Assembly (NCBI GenBank): GCA_022448365.1 | Contig: JAKVCS010000003.1 | Span: 1,584,077 to 1,648,076 of the forward strand | Direction of reading: 5' to 3' | DNA from: Saccharospirillaceae bacterium | Lineage (GTDB): Bacteria > Pseudomonadota > Gammaproteobacteria > Pseudomonadales > Oceanobacteraceae | DNA: 64,000 nt | Shown here: positions 17,736 through 28,423 of the stretch, one piece after another | How positions within the stretch are numbered: position 1 is the stretch's first letter | Layout of the letters: the number at the start of each line of letters is the position of its first letter | The notes under the pieces: generated by a model | The model's database searches: none | Told to the model about the DNA's origin: nothing | The model's input: the letters and a program-made list of their open reading frames with translations, nothing else | Position numbers and translations under genes: made by a program

Positions 17736-18659
17736 TCAGTCAGTCAGAGCAACAGCAGATTTCAGGGCATCTGCACCGTCTTTGGTTTTAACGCCTTCCA
17801 ACCAGCGATTCAGTGTTTCCGGATTTTGTTTGATCCAGGCTTTGGCTGCGGCTTCCGGCTTTTTACCTTCATCCAGAATAGCTGCCATGATTTCGTTTTC
17901 AGCCTGCAGTGTGAAAGTCAGATTTTTCAGGAACTGGCCGACATTCGGACACTCGCTGGCGTAGCTTTTGCGAACGTTAGTCGCAACAACAGCGCCACCC
18001 AGATTAGGACCAAAGAAGTCGTCACCACCTTCAAGATACGCCAGTTCGAAATTTGCATTCATCGGATGTGGCTCCCAACCCAAGAAAACAATCCACTTAT
18101 CACGACGAGTCTTACGCTTAACCTGCGACAACATACCGGCTTCACTGGACTCAACCACTTCAAAACCTTTCAGGCCGAAAGCATTCTGATCGATCATATC
18201 CTGAATCAGGCGGTTACCATCATTGCCCGGCTCAATACCATAAATTTTGTTATCAAATTTATCAGCATTTTTGGCGATATCGGCGAAGCTTTTAACCCCC
18301 GCGTCATACACGTACTTAGGCACAGCCAGTGTGTACTTAGCACCTTCCAGGTTGGTGACCAGGGTTTCAACTGTGCCACGTTCGCGGTAAGGCTTAATAT
18401 CCGCTTCCATGGTTGGCATCCAGTTACCAAGGAAAACGTCGATGTCTTTATTCTCCAGCGACTTATACGTTACTGGCACCGACAACATCTGAGTTTTTGT
18501 GTTGTAACCAATGCTTTCCAGCACAACAGACGCCACTGCCGTCGTTGCAGTAATGTCGGTCCAACCCACATCAGAAAAGCGTACCGTGTCGCATTGACCC
18601 GCCTGACCTGCCATTGGCAAAGCCAACAGCGCAGAACACATCAAATGTTTAAGTTTCAT
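17736..18659 (-). CDS. choX: choline ABC transporter periplasmic binding protein
   Basis: 307 residues with a signal peptide (MKLKHLMCSALLALPMAGQA, cleaved before GQCDTVRFSDVGWTDITATT). The mature protein has the OpuAC/ChoX pattern: VGWTDITATTAVASVVLESIGY, DVFLGNWMPTME and WIVFLGWEPHPMN, the tryptophans and tyrosines of which form the aromatic cage for quaternary amines in this family. First transporter gene of the operon after betA. The start has a GAGAAGAAGG ribosome site. Confidence 0.9.
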   Translation of the reverse strand: MKLKHLMCSALLALPMAGQAGQCDTVRFSDVGWTDITATTAVASVVLESIGYNTKTQMLSVPVTYKSLENKDIDVFLGNWMPTMEADIKPYRERGTVETLVTNLEGAKYTLAVPKYVYDAGVKSFADIAKNADKFDNKIYGIEPGNDGNRLIQDMIDQNAFGLKGFEVVESSEAGMLSQVKRKTRRDKWIVFLGWEPHPMNANFELAYLEGGDDFFGPNLGGAVVATNVRKSYASECPNVGQFLKNLTFTLQAENEIMAAILDEGKKPEAAAKAWIKQNPETLNRWLEGVKTKDGADALKSAVALTD

Positions 18660-18709
18660 ACCTTCTTCTCCCTAATTTTTAATGTTGTATCGTTGTTATT
18701 GTGAAATCA

Positions 18710-20413
18710 TCAAACCTGACGCTGTGGAGTACCTGAGCGCTGTCGGGTTTGCCATTCCGCATCCATTCCAATTTCTGAAGAACTGGCTGGAAGCACAGAA
18801 TAATCCGGGTCATGAGCCGCCTTAATCAGATCGGCCGCACGCTCCGCAGTCATAATGGTCGGTGAATTCAGATTGCCGTTGGGGATCGTCGGAAAAATCG
18901 ACGAATCAACCACTCTCAAACCGGCAATACCATGTACCTGTGTTTCTGAGTTCACCACCGCTAACTCGTCTTCTCCCATTCGGCAGGAACAGGATGGGTG
19001 ATACGCACTTTCGACATTAGCGCGCACAAATGCATCAATCTGCTCATCAGTTTGTATCTGCTCGCCGGGCTGAATTTCACTATCGCGATATTCATCAAAA
19101 GCCGCCTGACCAATAATTTCCCGAGTGCGCCTGACGCAATCACGGAAGCCTTCAATATCATCTTCGTGTTGCAGATAGTTAAACAGAATTTCCGGGGAGT
19201 CTTCCGGATTGGCAGAGCGGATATGAACGTGACCGCGGCTCTTGGGTTTGTTGTGGCCAATGTGTACCTGGAAGCCATGGCCATCAAAAGCGGCCTGACC
19301 GTCATAACGCATCGCAGCAGGCAAAAAGTGGTATTGCAGATCAGGCCATTCGACACCGGCTTTTGAACGAATAAACCCACAGGATTCGAAATGATTGGTT
19401 GCTCCCAGACCCGTCTTGGTGAAAAACCAGCGTGAGCCAATTAGAAACTTACTCCACAAATCGAGCTTGCCATTCAAAGTCACCGGTTGCTTGCACTTAA
19501 ACTGAAAATAAAATTCCAGATGATCCTGTAAATTTTGACCAACCCCTGGCAACTCGTGTTGTACCTCAACCCCGGCATTCCGCAGCACCTCGGCATTTCC
19601 GATGCCTGACAACTGCAGAATATGAGGCGAACCAATAGAGCCAGCGCTGAGAATCACTTCTTTTTCTGCCCGAACCTGATGCAGAGTGTTCTTACGCCTA
19701 TATTCAACACCCACGGCTTTCAACCCACTTGTGGATCGTTCCAGGATGACTTTATGTACCTGAGCGTGAGTAACGACGGTCAGGTTATTGCGCTTCATCG
19801 CAGGGCGCAGATAAGCATTGGCTGTTGACCAGCGCACACCGTTTTTAACCGTCATGTGCATAGCGCCAAACCCTTCCTGCTGTTTGGCGTTATAGTCTTC
19901 AGTAAAGTCATAACCGGCCTGTTGTCCCGCCTCAATAAAGGCTTTGTACAGCGGGTTTTTCATCTGATTACCGTTGTTAACCGACAACGGTCCATCTGTA
20001 TCACGATATGCATTTTTGCCAAAAGCCCAGTCATCGGCTTTTTTAAAATAAGGCAAACAATGCGCGTAATCCCAGTCTTTAGCACCGTGCTGTTGCCATT
20101 CATCGAAATCACGAGCATGACCACGAACGTACACCATGCCATTAATCGATGATGAACCACCCAATACTTTACCTCGTGGGCAATGCATGACGCGCTGATC
20201 CAGGTAAGGTTCTTCAACGGTGTGATATTGCCAGGCGTATTTTTCCGTGTTCATCGGAATCGATAACGCCGTGGGCATCTGAATAAAGATACTTTTATCG
20301 CTTCCACCGGTCTCAATCAGCAACACTGAATGTTGTGGATTTTCAGACAGCCGATTGGCCAATACACAGCCTGCAGAGCCCGCACCCACAATAATAAAAT
20401 CGTACTTTTGCAT
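18710..20413 (-). CDS. betA: choline dehydrogenase
   Basis: 567 residues, GMC oxidoreductase. The FAD-binding [19 protein letters not shown] is at the N-terminus, followed by [22 protein letters not shown] near residue 90. C-terminal active-site region: [13 protein letters not shown] (catalytic His) and [24 protein letters not shown]. Oxidises choline to betaine aldehyde, probably at the inner membrane. The gene starts 12 bases after betB ends, and choX follows after about 50 bases. Confidence 0.95.
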   Translation of the reverse strand: MQKYDFIIVGAGSAGCVLANRLSENPQHSVLLIETGGSDKSIFIQMPTALSIPMNTEKYAWQYHTVEEPYLDQRVMHCPRGKVLGGSSSINGMVYVRGHARDFDEWQQHGAKDWDYAHCLPYFKKADDWAFGKNAYRDTDGPLSVNNGNQMKNPLYKAFIEAGQQAGYDFTEDYNAKQQEGFGAMHMTVKNGVRWSTANAYLRPAMKRNNLTVVTHAQVHKVILERSTSGLKAVGVEYRRKNTLHQVRAEKEVILSAGSIGSPHILQLSGIGNAEVLRNAGVEVQHELPGVGQNLQDHLEFYFQFKCKQPVTLNGKLDLWSKFLIGSRWFFTKTGLGATNHFESCGFIRSKAGVEWPDLQYHFLPAAMRYDGQAAFDGHGFQVHIGHNKPKSRGHVHIRSANPEDSPEILFNYLQHEDDIEGFRDCVRRTREIIGQAAFDEYRDSEIQPGEQIQTDEQIDAFVRANVESAYHPSCSCRMGEDELAVVNSETQVHGIAGLRVVDSSIFPTIPNGNLNSPTIMTAERAADLIKAAHDPDYSVLPASSSEIGMDAEWQTRQRSGTPQRQV

Positions 20414-20425
20414 GCAGTCTCCTCC

Positions 20426-21880
20426 TTAAAACGGGCTTTCCAGTGGATTCATACCAACATAAACGGCTTTGAGCTGAGTGTAATGATTCAAGGTTGCTAA
20501 ACCGTTTTCACGTCCAATACCCGATTGTTTATAGCCACCGACCGGCATTTCTGCCGGTGAGGCGCCATAAGCATTAATCCAGCAGATACCAGCCTCTAAC
20601 TGATGAATTACCCGATGGGCGCGCCGAATATCATTACTGAAGACCCCTGCAGCCAGGCCATAGTGGGTATCGTTGGCCCGCCGAACCACTTCTTCTTCCG
20701 ATTCAAATTCCAACACAGACATAACCGGACCGAAAATTTCTTCGTTAACAATGGTCATATCATCGGTGCAGTCGATAAATACGGTTGGCTCAACAAAAAA
20801 ACCATTGGGGGCAGAGGCAGGCTTAAGAGCGTTCCCGCCACACAACAGTGTCGCCCCTTCAGATTTACCTTTATCAATATAATCGAGTACTAATTGATAG
20901 TGTTTGGCAGAGATCAGCGCACCCAGGTTCACCTCAGGATCAAGCGGATCGCCAGCCAGGATATTGCTTTCAGTGCGCTGTTTCAGCTTTTCCAGAAACG
21001 CATCTTTGATACCGGATTGCAGAAATACCCGTGTGCCGTTGGTGCAGATTTCGCCCTGGGTGTAGAAATTCCCAAGCATCGCAGCACTGACTGCCTCGTC
21101 GATATCGGCATCGTTAAAAACGATCAATGGTGACTTACCGCCCAACTCCATGGTTACTTCCTTCAGCGTACTGGCAGCTGCCGCCATCACACGCTTACCC
21201 GTTCCGACTTCGCCCGTGAAAGAGACTTTTTCGATATCAGGGCTATGGGTTAACCACTCCCCGACTTCCCGCGCGCCCTGTACGACGTTAAATACCCCGG
21301 CCGGCACACCCGCCTCAACAAAGATTTCCGCCAGCTTGGCAGCCCCCATCGGTGTCTCTTCCGATGGTTTAAAAATCATGGTGTTGCCACACGCCAGTGC
21401 CGGGGCCGATTTCCAACAGGCGATCTGCAGTGGATAATTCCAGGCACCAATACCCGCACAGATACCCAAAGGCTCACGACGGGTGTAATAGAAATCACCA
21501 CCCAAATCTTGTTGATTCCCCTCTATTGAAGGCGCCAGACCGGCAAAAAATTCGATTGAATCGGCACCGGTCAACACGTCAACAACACTCGCCTCCTGCC
21601 AGGGTTTGCCGGTATCTAACACTTCCAGTTTGGCCAGTTCATCGTTACGTTCACGCAATAATGCAACGGCTTTATTCAGAATACGGCTACGTTCCATCCC
21701 TGCCATTTTCGACCATTCGGCAAAACCTTGTTTCGCACTGGCGATCGCCTGTTGCTGAATGTAGTCGTCAGCAATTTCTACCTGGTAAATAATCTCGGAC
21801 GTCGCCGGGTTTACCACATCAAATGTTTCGCCACTCTGGTTACTCAGGTACTGGCCATGGATAAAGTTCTTCAGTGTCAT
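20426..21880 (-). CDS. betB: betaine aldehyde dehydrogenase
   Basis: 484 residues, aldehyde dehydrogenase fold. Motifs: [29 protein letters not shown] near residue 150, [12 protein letters not shown] near 245 (catalytic Glu), [11 protein letters not shown] near 280 (catalytic Cys), and [13 protein letters not shown] near 380. Converts betaine aldehyde to glycine betaine with NAD(P). Start overlaps the betI stop by 4 bases, so the regulator and enzyme are translationally coupled. Confidence 0.95.
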   Translation of the reverse strand: MTLKNFIHGQYLSNQSGETFDVVNPATSEIIYQVEIADDYIQQQAIASAKQGFAEWSKMAGMERSRILNKAVALLRERNDELAKLEVLDTGKPWQEASVVDVLTGADSIEFFAGLAPSIEGNQQDLGGDFYYTRREPLGICAGIGAWNYPLQIACWKSAPALACGNTMIFKPSEETPMGAAKLAEIFVEAGVPAGVFNVVQGAREVGEWLTHSPDIEKVSFTGEVGTGKRVMAAAASTLKEVTMELGGKSPLIVFNDADIDEAVSAAMLGNFYTQGEICTNGTRVFLQSGIKDAFLEKLKQRTESNILAGDPLDPEVNLGALISAKHYQLVLDYIDKGKSEGATLLCGGNALKPASAPNGFFVEPTVFIDCTDDMTIVNEEIFGPVMSVLEFESEEEVVRRANDTHYGLAAGVFSNDIRRAHRVIHQLEAGICWINAYGASPAEMPVGGYKQSGIGRENGLATLNHYTQLKAVYVGMNPLESPF

Positions 21881-22503
21881 TCAGTGGTTTCCTGATCATG
21901 CTGAGCAATCAGCTGATCAATAAAAGATTTACAATAACGCTCTGCATCGACGAAAGAGTGTTCCGGTTTCGGGTCCAGGGTGCTGCGCAACCAGAATCCA
22001 TCGATCATTGCAGCAGACATTTCGGCGGCTTCGACGGCTGCAGTTTTGTCGGCAATCAGACGTCGGAAAGAGTGCAATAAATTACTGCGCAAACGACGGC
22101 TGTTAACCTGCTGCAAACGGGATAGTTCAGGAGAGTGAGCGGCTTCGGCCCAGAAGCACAACCAGGTAGAGGCTGCGGAAGAAGACTGCTGGAAACTGGC
22201 AAAATTCGTTTCCACTATTTTATACAACCGGCTTTTCGCCTGTTGCTGCGGACAATCCATTGATTCAATGCGATCAATGTTTTCCAACAACCCCTGCTGT
22301 AATTGCTCCAGCAGGTGTCGGACGGCAGACTCAATAAGAACCTGCTTACTACCAAAATGGTGATTGATCAGGCCCACAGAAATATTGGCGATACCGCTGA
22401 TGGTTTTTATCGTCGTTCCCGACAATCCATACAGCTCTATCGATTTTAGTGTGGCCTTGATCAGTTCATCACGCCTTTGGCTCTGAGGTTTAGTACGACT
22501 CAT
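21877..22503 (-). CDS. betI: TetR-family repressor of choline genes
   Basis: 208 residues from ATG 22503. The frame is open to a TTG at 22533, but that form has no ribosome site and a non-family tail. [42 protein letters not shown] across residues 15-55, very like BetI, including NHHFG. BetI represses bet genes until choline binds. First gene of the operon; a candidate BetI palindrome lies at 22508-22527, directly before its start. Confidence 0.9.
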   Translation of the reverse strand: MSRTKPQSQRRDELIKATLKSIELYGLSGTTIKTISGIANISVGLINHHFGSKQVLIESAVRHLLEQLQQGLLENIDRIESMDCPQQQAKSRLYKIVETNFASFQQSSSAASTWLCFWAEAAHSPELSRLQQVNSRRLRSNLLHSFRRLIADKTAAVEAAEMSAAMIDGFWLRSTLDPKPEHSFVDAERYCKSFIDQLIAQHDQETTE

Positions 22504-22507
22504 AGGC

Positions 22508-22527
22508 TTGATTGAATATTCATTTAA
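22508..22527. promoter_or_regulatory. candidate BetI operator
   Basis: TTGATTGAA, TA, TTCATTTAA. The arms are inverted repeats at 7 of 9 positions and resemble the BetI box as I recall it (TTGATTGAA..TTCAAT..). A site 5 bases before the betI start would block the whole operon. The binding itself is inferred. Confidence 0.5.
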
Positions 22528-22654
22528 ATTCAAGACTAAACAATTGAACTCTAAATATCAACACAGCCGTCAGTTAGTTCAGGAATAGCCCGCCAAAGGT
22601 GGCCATCTGAATAAGTGTCTGTAAAAAACGATTAGAGGTCTAACGAGTTGTATA

Positions 22655-22689
22655 AAAAGACGGGGATCGCACCCAGTTCAGGGCGCGAT
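22655..22689 (-). terminator. terminator after the HD-GYP gene
   Basis: On the reverse strand ATCGCGCCC, TGAACT, GGGTGCGAT pairs over nine positions with one G-U. A short C-rich gap and TCTTTTT follow. It lies 29 bases after the HD-GYP stop. Confidence 0.6.
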
Positions 22690-22717
22690 GAACAACAAGG
22701 TCTGTGCTTAGCCTAGC

Positions 22718-24004
22718 TTAGCGATCGATGCCGTAGTCGAAACCTTTAATACGTAACCCTTTGCTGATGTAGTCGTTAACGTGAACACCAAAACTACCGC
22801 TGCGGAAAACGCCAGCCGGTTTATAAAACTCACCCTGGGCGTCCTGAGGTGCGTTAGCAAGGTTGATGATCCGCTCCGGCTGAGGTTCTTTGTCTGGCCC
22901 CAACACCATGATGGCTTTGGGTTTCAGTGAATAGCCAGCGTCGGCCGACAAAATAATGCCGACCTCGCCGTTGGACATTTCGATCAGATATCCAGGCGGG
23001 TAAAGCCCAATCATAGCAATGAATTTACGGGCAATTTCCTCATCGAACTGGGTACCGATGTTGCGATGAATAATTTTCAGTGAATCTATCGACGACATGC
23101 CTTTCTTATAGCAGCGATCACTGGTCATCGCATCATACGCATCAGCGACCGTCACGATCCGGGTAAACATGGATAATTTGGTTGAATCCACACCGCGCGG
23201 ATAACCTTTGCCATCCAGCCGTTCATGATGGCTGTATGCCACATCAACCGCTCCCGGATAAATATCCGAGCGCCCCATCAGTAACTGCCGGGCGTAAACA
23301 GTATGCCGTGCCATCTCCTCGAACTCTTCAGGATCGAGACTGGCGGGTTTATTGAGAATCTCTGGCGGTACTTTCATCTTGCCGATGTCGTGCATCAAAC
23401 CGCAGATGCCGAGATTTTCCAGCTCGTAAGGCGCAAGATCCATTTCTCTGCCCAACGCAATGGATAACAGACAAACATTGACTGAATGCTCAGCGGTATA
23501 TTCATCCTGATGTTTTAAACGAGTCAGCCAAAGAATGGCATTAGGATTATGAAGGACACGATCGACACAATCTTTTACGGCTATTTTGGCACCATCCATA
23601 CTCATCGCCTGGCCAAGGTAGGCGGTGTTTAGCAGGTATTTAATCTGTTGTTTGGTTGCTTCATAAGTCCGGCTTGCCTGGGCCAGTTGTTGAGCAACAT
23701 CCTGCTTTTCAACGTATTGAGTGGTTAACCGTCGCTCGCCTGGCTTATGGCCTTCGTAGCCAATCCATTCCTCCTCAAGCACATCGACATATACAAATTC
23801 ACAGACATCCTGAACCATCCTGATGTCTTCAGCGGTTTGTAAAACAAACCCCTGAAACAAAAAGGGAGACTCAATCCATGGCCGGTCCAGCTCAATGATG
23901 TGCATCCCTATCGTTAATTCCGACACATCCAGGCGCTTGCGCGTGTGTCTTTTATTGATCTGAAATTTGCGACCATTACGCGTGGTTGTAATGGAACCTA
24001 TCAA
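22718..24004 (-). CDS. HD-GYP domain cyclic-di-GMP phosphodiesterase
   Basis: 428 residues. The start is a TTG at 24004 with AAAGG seven bases upstream; no ATG fits. The N-terminal part (LDVSELTIGMHIIELDRPWIES) is the DUF3391 domain usually joined to HD-GYP. HD-GYP core: LMHDIGKMKVPPEILNKP near residue 210, SHHERLDGKGYPRG near 258 and RIVTVADAYDAMTSDRCYKK near 280, with metal ligands and the GYP motif intact, so it is probably active against c-di-GMP. Cytoplasmic. It is 36 bases downstream of modF and may share its transcript. A GGDEF protein lies nearby (25943-27205), so the locus holds both sides of c-di-GMP turnover. Confidence 0.9.
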   Translation of the reverse strand: MIGSITTTRNGRKFQINKRHTRKRLDVSELTIGMHIIELDRPWIESPFLFQGFVLQTAEDIRMVQDVCEFVYVDVLEEEWIGYEGHKPGERRLTTQYVEKQDVAQQLAQASRTYEATKQQIKYLLNTAYLGQAMSMDGAKIAVKDCVDRVLHNPNAILWLTRLKHQDEYTAEHSVNVCLLSIALGREMDLAPYELENLGICGLMHDIGKMKVPPEILNKPASLDPEEFEEMARHTVYARQLLMGRSDIYPGAVDVAYSHHERLDGKGYPRGVDSTKLSMFTRIVTVADAYDAMTSDRCYKKGMSSIDSLKIIHRNIGTQFDEEIARKFIAMIGLYPPGYLIEMSNGEVGIILSADAGYSLKPKAIMVLGPDKEPQPERIINLANAPQDAQGEFYKPAGVFRSGSFGVHVNDYISKGLRIKGFDYGIDR

Positions 24005-24040
24005 ACTAATACCTTTAAAGTTGTGGTTATTATTATCTGT

Positions 24041-25480
24041 TTATTGGCTTAAAGGAAGCGAATACATGTCAATGCAGCTGCTGCTGCCGTTTTGTTTAAA
24101 CTGCAACCGTCTGGATATCTCCACCGGTATCTCATCGGCTAAATGCGTCACATAAAGCAAGGTAATGTTTTGCTGTTTTGCCAGCTTGCGGATAAACGCC
24201 AATACCAGCTGACGACTTGGATCATCCAACCCCAGGCAAGGTTCATCCAGAATCAATAACGGCGGTTGCTTAATCAGCGCCCGGGCGATCAACACCAGCC
24301 GCTGCTCACCGTACGACAAGTGTTGCAAACTTTGGTTCGCTTTATCAGCCAGCCCAATCATCTCCAGCCATTGCAGTGCCAGCTGCTTGTCGTCATCGCC
24401 ACTGGCCTGATACAGGCCAATGCTGTCGTACAGCCCGGATATCACCGTAGTCAGTACGTTGGTGCTGGCGCGGTATTCCCATTGCAGTGAGGCGGATACA
24501 ATTCCGATGTGCTTTTTGATATCCCAGATGGTTTCACCAGACCCACGCTGCATACCAAACAGCTTGAGATTATTGCGGTAACACTGCGGATTATCGCCGG
24601 TTATAAGCTGCAATAAGCTGGTTTTCCCACACCCATTGGGACCCTCAACAGCCCAATGCTGGCCAGGCTGTATCCGCCAGTTCAGTCCTGAGAACAACAG
24701 TCGGTCGGTGTAACGAATCGATACATCCAACATATCAACCAAAGGTTCACCCGGTTCCAGGTCATATTCATAAACCATCGACGGGAAAGCTGGCAGCTCG
24801 CGATCAAAGTGCAATAAGCCTGAGACCTCCGGTTGTTTCAGCACTTCATGTTTTTGGCCCTGATACAACATTTTACCATCGTGCATAAATACCACATGGC
24901 TGATCCATGCTGGCAATTCATCCAGACGATTCGCCACCCAGACAATTGCCTGGCCATCAGCTTGAAGCTTCTCCAGCTCCTGAGACAAAGCGCAACGACT
25001 TTGACGATCGAGCCCTTCGAACGGCTCATCGAGAATCAATAAATCCGCTTGCTGTCGCAAACTGCGTATCCACAGTACTTTGCGACTTTCACCGGTCGAC
25101 AGAGATCGAAAACCCTGATCAAGCAGATAACGAACGTTCAACACGTCAATCCAATGCTCTACCGTATCCAGAGGCTCTAATAATTCTCTGACGGAAGTCC
25201 CTTGCTCAATGCAGTCATTCAGATCGCTCTGATCGAGCTTCCGCTCGTGATCAATTTGAGCCGCCTGAGCTTCCAGAGAAACATAAGCAACAGAACCCGG
25301 AGGGTTCTCGACAGAACCGTGACTGAGCCGCAGCTCATCTGCAAATAAGCAGGACAATGCGGTTTTTCCACTGCCGTTTGTACCCGTAATCGCCCAGGAC
25401 TCTCCAGACTGGATCTGCCAGTGGTCAAAGCTCAGATGGCGACCGTCGTGCAAGTGAGCAAGAATTTCAGAAAACAACAT
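24041..25480 (-). CDS. modF: ModF-like double ABC ATPase (molybdate-linked)
   Basis: 479 residues (E. coli ModF about 490). Two ABC ATPase domains and no membrane part. Domain 1: GTNGSGKTALSC near residue 34, LSTGESRKVLW, LLILDEPFEGLD. Domain 2: GPNGCGKTSLLQ near 280, LSYGEQRLVLIARAL, LLILDEPCLGLDD. All catalytic motifs are intact. The role of ModF is poorly defined; it is tied to molybdenum metabolism by its usual place near modABC, which is not seen here. The window does encode a molybdenum enzyme (XdhAB). Lies 16 bases after hinT, so probably in one operon with it. Confidence 0.75.
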   Translation of the reverse strand: MLFSEILAHLHDGRHLSFDHWQIQSGESWAITGTNGSGKTALSCLFADELRLSHGSVENPPGSVAYVSLEAQAAQIDHERKLDQSDLNDCIEQGTSVRELLEPLDTVEHWIDVLNVRYLLDQGFRSLSTGESRKVLWIRSLRQQADLLILDEPFEGLDRQSRCALSQELEKLQADGQAIVWVANRLDELPAWISHVVFMHDGKMLYQGQKHEVLKQPEVSGLLHFDRELPAFPSMVYEYDLEPGEPLVDMLDVSIRYTDRLLFSGLNWRIQPGQHWAVEGPNGCGKTSLLQLITGDNPQCYRNNLKLFGMQRGSGETIWDIKKHIGIVSASLQWEYRASTNVLTTVISGLYDSIGLYQASGDDDKQLALQWLEMIGLADKANQSLQHLSYGEQRLVLIARALIKQPPLLILDEPCLGLDDPSRQLVLAFIRKLAKQQNITLLYVTHLADEIPVEISRRLQFKQNGSSSCIDMYSLPLSQ

Positions 25481-25496
25481 TCAGGGAGACCTGTAA

Positions 25497-25901
<405 letters not shown>

Positions 25902-25942
25902 TTACAATATGTTATTGGCGCGCAAGCGCCACATACGTCGAC

Positions 25943-27205
25943 TCAATCGGCGAGGTCATCACCAACAACCAGATTGCGGCCTGCCTCTTTAGCGCGATAC
26001 AGATTATCGTCCGCCGTTGCGATCATCTGATCGAGGCTGCCACGCCCATCCTGGGATGTACACACACCAATACTGACGCTTAAGCGCAGGAAGTCATCCG
26101 GAATATCAAAAATCTGCTCTGCGATGCCCTGTCTCAAACCATCCATCAGGCTACAGGCTTTTTCAGCATCCAAACCGGGCAGCAAAATGGAAAACTCTTC
26201 TCCGCCGGTTCTGGCCACCAGAAAACGTCCTAATCCGCGTCGCAAAGTCTCTCCGATTTGCTGCAGCACCATATCACCGGCAATGTGACTGTAATCGTCG
26301 TTAATCTTTTTAAAGAAATCGATATCCAGCATCGCCATACTGACAACACGCCCTTCCACGGCACTTTTGGCCAAATGCTGTTCAGCTTCTTCTGTGAAGT
26401 AACGACGATTATAAAGGCCGGTCAGGTAATCACGGGTCGCCTGATACTGCAGTCGTTGAAGACTTTCGAGTGCTTCAACGTTGTTAGTTACCCGACAAAA
26501 GAACTCCTCTTGCTCAAACGGTTTTGGCAAGAAATCGTTCGCACCGTTTTTAATAAATTTCACCGATAACGAATGATCCCCCTGCCCCGACAGACCAATC
26601 ACCGCGATATGACGTCGCTCAAACTGCTGGCGAATGGCCTGCACCAGCTCAAACCCATCCAACCGTGGCATATGATAATCGGTGATCACTAACTGAATAC
26701 TCTCTTGCTGACGCAGTATTTCAAGCGCCTGCAAACCATCCTCCGCTTCATGAACCCGGTATTGATGTAAATTCAGCAATTGCACGATAAATTTACGGAA
26801 AGCACGCGAGTCCTCAACCACCAATACATCAACCTGACGGTTCTTATACACACGATGCAGCATCTGAATAGCGTATTGGTAGGAAAAACGGGTTTCTTTA
26901 ATCACGTAGTCAGCCACACCTTTGCGTAGCAAAGTTTCCCGGGTGTCGCCGTCGCTGGTGCCGGTCAGTACAACGACCGGTAAACCCTCTTCCAGCAGGT
27001 AATCCACCAGCTGACCATCGGGTGCGTCCGGCAGTGCCAGATCAATCAAACCCGCGACCACTTCGTCTTTGTGTTCCAGATACAATGCCTTTGCCTGCGC
27101 CATGGAACTGGCAAACAAGACGTCAAATGGCAATTCCTGCTTCGCAATATGCTTGAGGATCTTAAGAATAACGCTACTGTCTTCAACGATCAGAAACTTT
27201 GGCAT
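25943..27205 (-). CDS. two-REC GGDEF response regulator (diguanylate cyclase)
   Basis: 420 residues from ATG 27205 (MPKFLIVEDSS). The longer frame would cross the promoter region. REC1 at about residues 3-120 has IVEDS, a phospho-acceptor in GLIDLALPD, and VVLTGTSD. REC2 at about 128-245 has VVEDSRAF, LVITDYHMPRLDG and LPKPF. The GGDEF domain at about 265-410 has ATRDYLTGLYNRRYF, the catalytic ARTGGEEF and LSVSIGVCT. The upstream RxxD inhibitory site is absent (the stretch reads GRFLVARTGGEEF), so product inhibition is probably missing. Makes c-di-GMP when activated by an unknown kinase. Cytoplasmic. Confidence 0.9.
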   Translation of the reverse strand: MPKFLIVEDSSVILKILKHIAKQELPFDVLFASSMAQAKALYLEHKDEVVAGLIDLALPDAPDGQLVDYLLEEGLPVVVLTGTSDGDTRETLLRKGVADYVIKETRFSYQYAIQMLHRVYKNRQVDVLVVEDSRAFRKFIVQLLNLHQYRVHEAEDGLQALEILRQQESIQLVITDYHMPRLDGFELVQAIRQQFERRHIAVIGLSGQGDHSLSVKFIKNGANDFLPKPFEQEEFFCRVTNNVEALESLQRLQYQATRDYLTGLYNRRYFTEEAEQHLAKSAVEGRVVSMAMLDIDFFKKINDDYSHIAGDMVLQQIGETLRRGLGRFLVARTGGEEFSILLPGLDAEKACSLMDGLRQGIAEQIFDIPDDFLRLSVSIGVCTSQDGRGSLDQMIATADDNLYRAKEAGRNLVVGDDLAD

Positions 27206-27336
27206 GTGCTGTCCATCTTTACTTATCTGTATAACAGTGTAGAAGACACTAGGGATAGCGCAGGACATCGGTAAAGAACTAAACTGACAGTTCTGTGAGC
27301 GACCTGGACAGTGACCAGCAATGCGGTACCACTTTA

Positions 27337-27365
27337 TTGAGCGCAAGACCAATTTTGGATACTAT
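27337..27365 (+). promoter_or_regulatory. sigma-70 promoter candidate for coaD
   Basis: TTGAGC (27337-27342), 17-base spacer, TACTAT (27360-27365); start near 27372, 24 bases before the coaD ATG. Confidence 0.45.
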
Positions 27366-27383
27366 GCGCGCGATTTCAGATAA

Positions 27384-27875
<492 letters not shown>

Positions 27876-27902
27876 CCTGCTATTACAGCAGTTAGCCCCT
27901 GA

Positions 27903-28172
<270 letters not shown>

Positions 28173-28189
28173 TCACAACTCCTACTAAG

Positions 28190-28222
28190 AACCCCTGCTT
28201 CGCAAGAATCAGGGGTTTTTTA
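28190..28222 (+). terminator. terminator after the ferredoxin gene
   Basis: AACCCCTG, a 12-base loop, CAGGGGTT and TTTT. Confidence 0.85.
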
Positions 28223-28423
28223 TTAGATGCCTACCCACACAACCGGAAATAGCTCGTTGGTTTTCCACTGGCCGCAGAGCATATTTTTGTGCCGTACCTT
28301 TGATACAACACCCTATCGTGACGTTAAAACAACACCGTGTTCCACCACACCTGGCCTTGCTCGCTTGCGACATCACTTCACCTTGCCCAAACTAGCGGCT
28401 ATTCAATAGAAGGAATCCTCATC

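Noticed and set aside
17826..18704. 292-codon ORF antisense to choX
   Set aside because: It covers a well-supported choX gene; its His/Phe/Asn-rich composition is that of a reverse-frame shadow.
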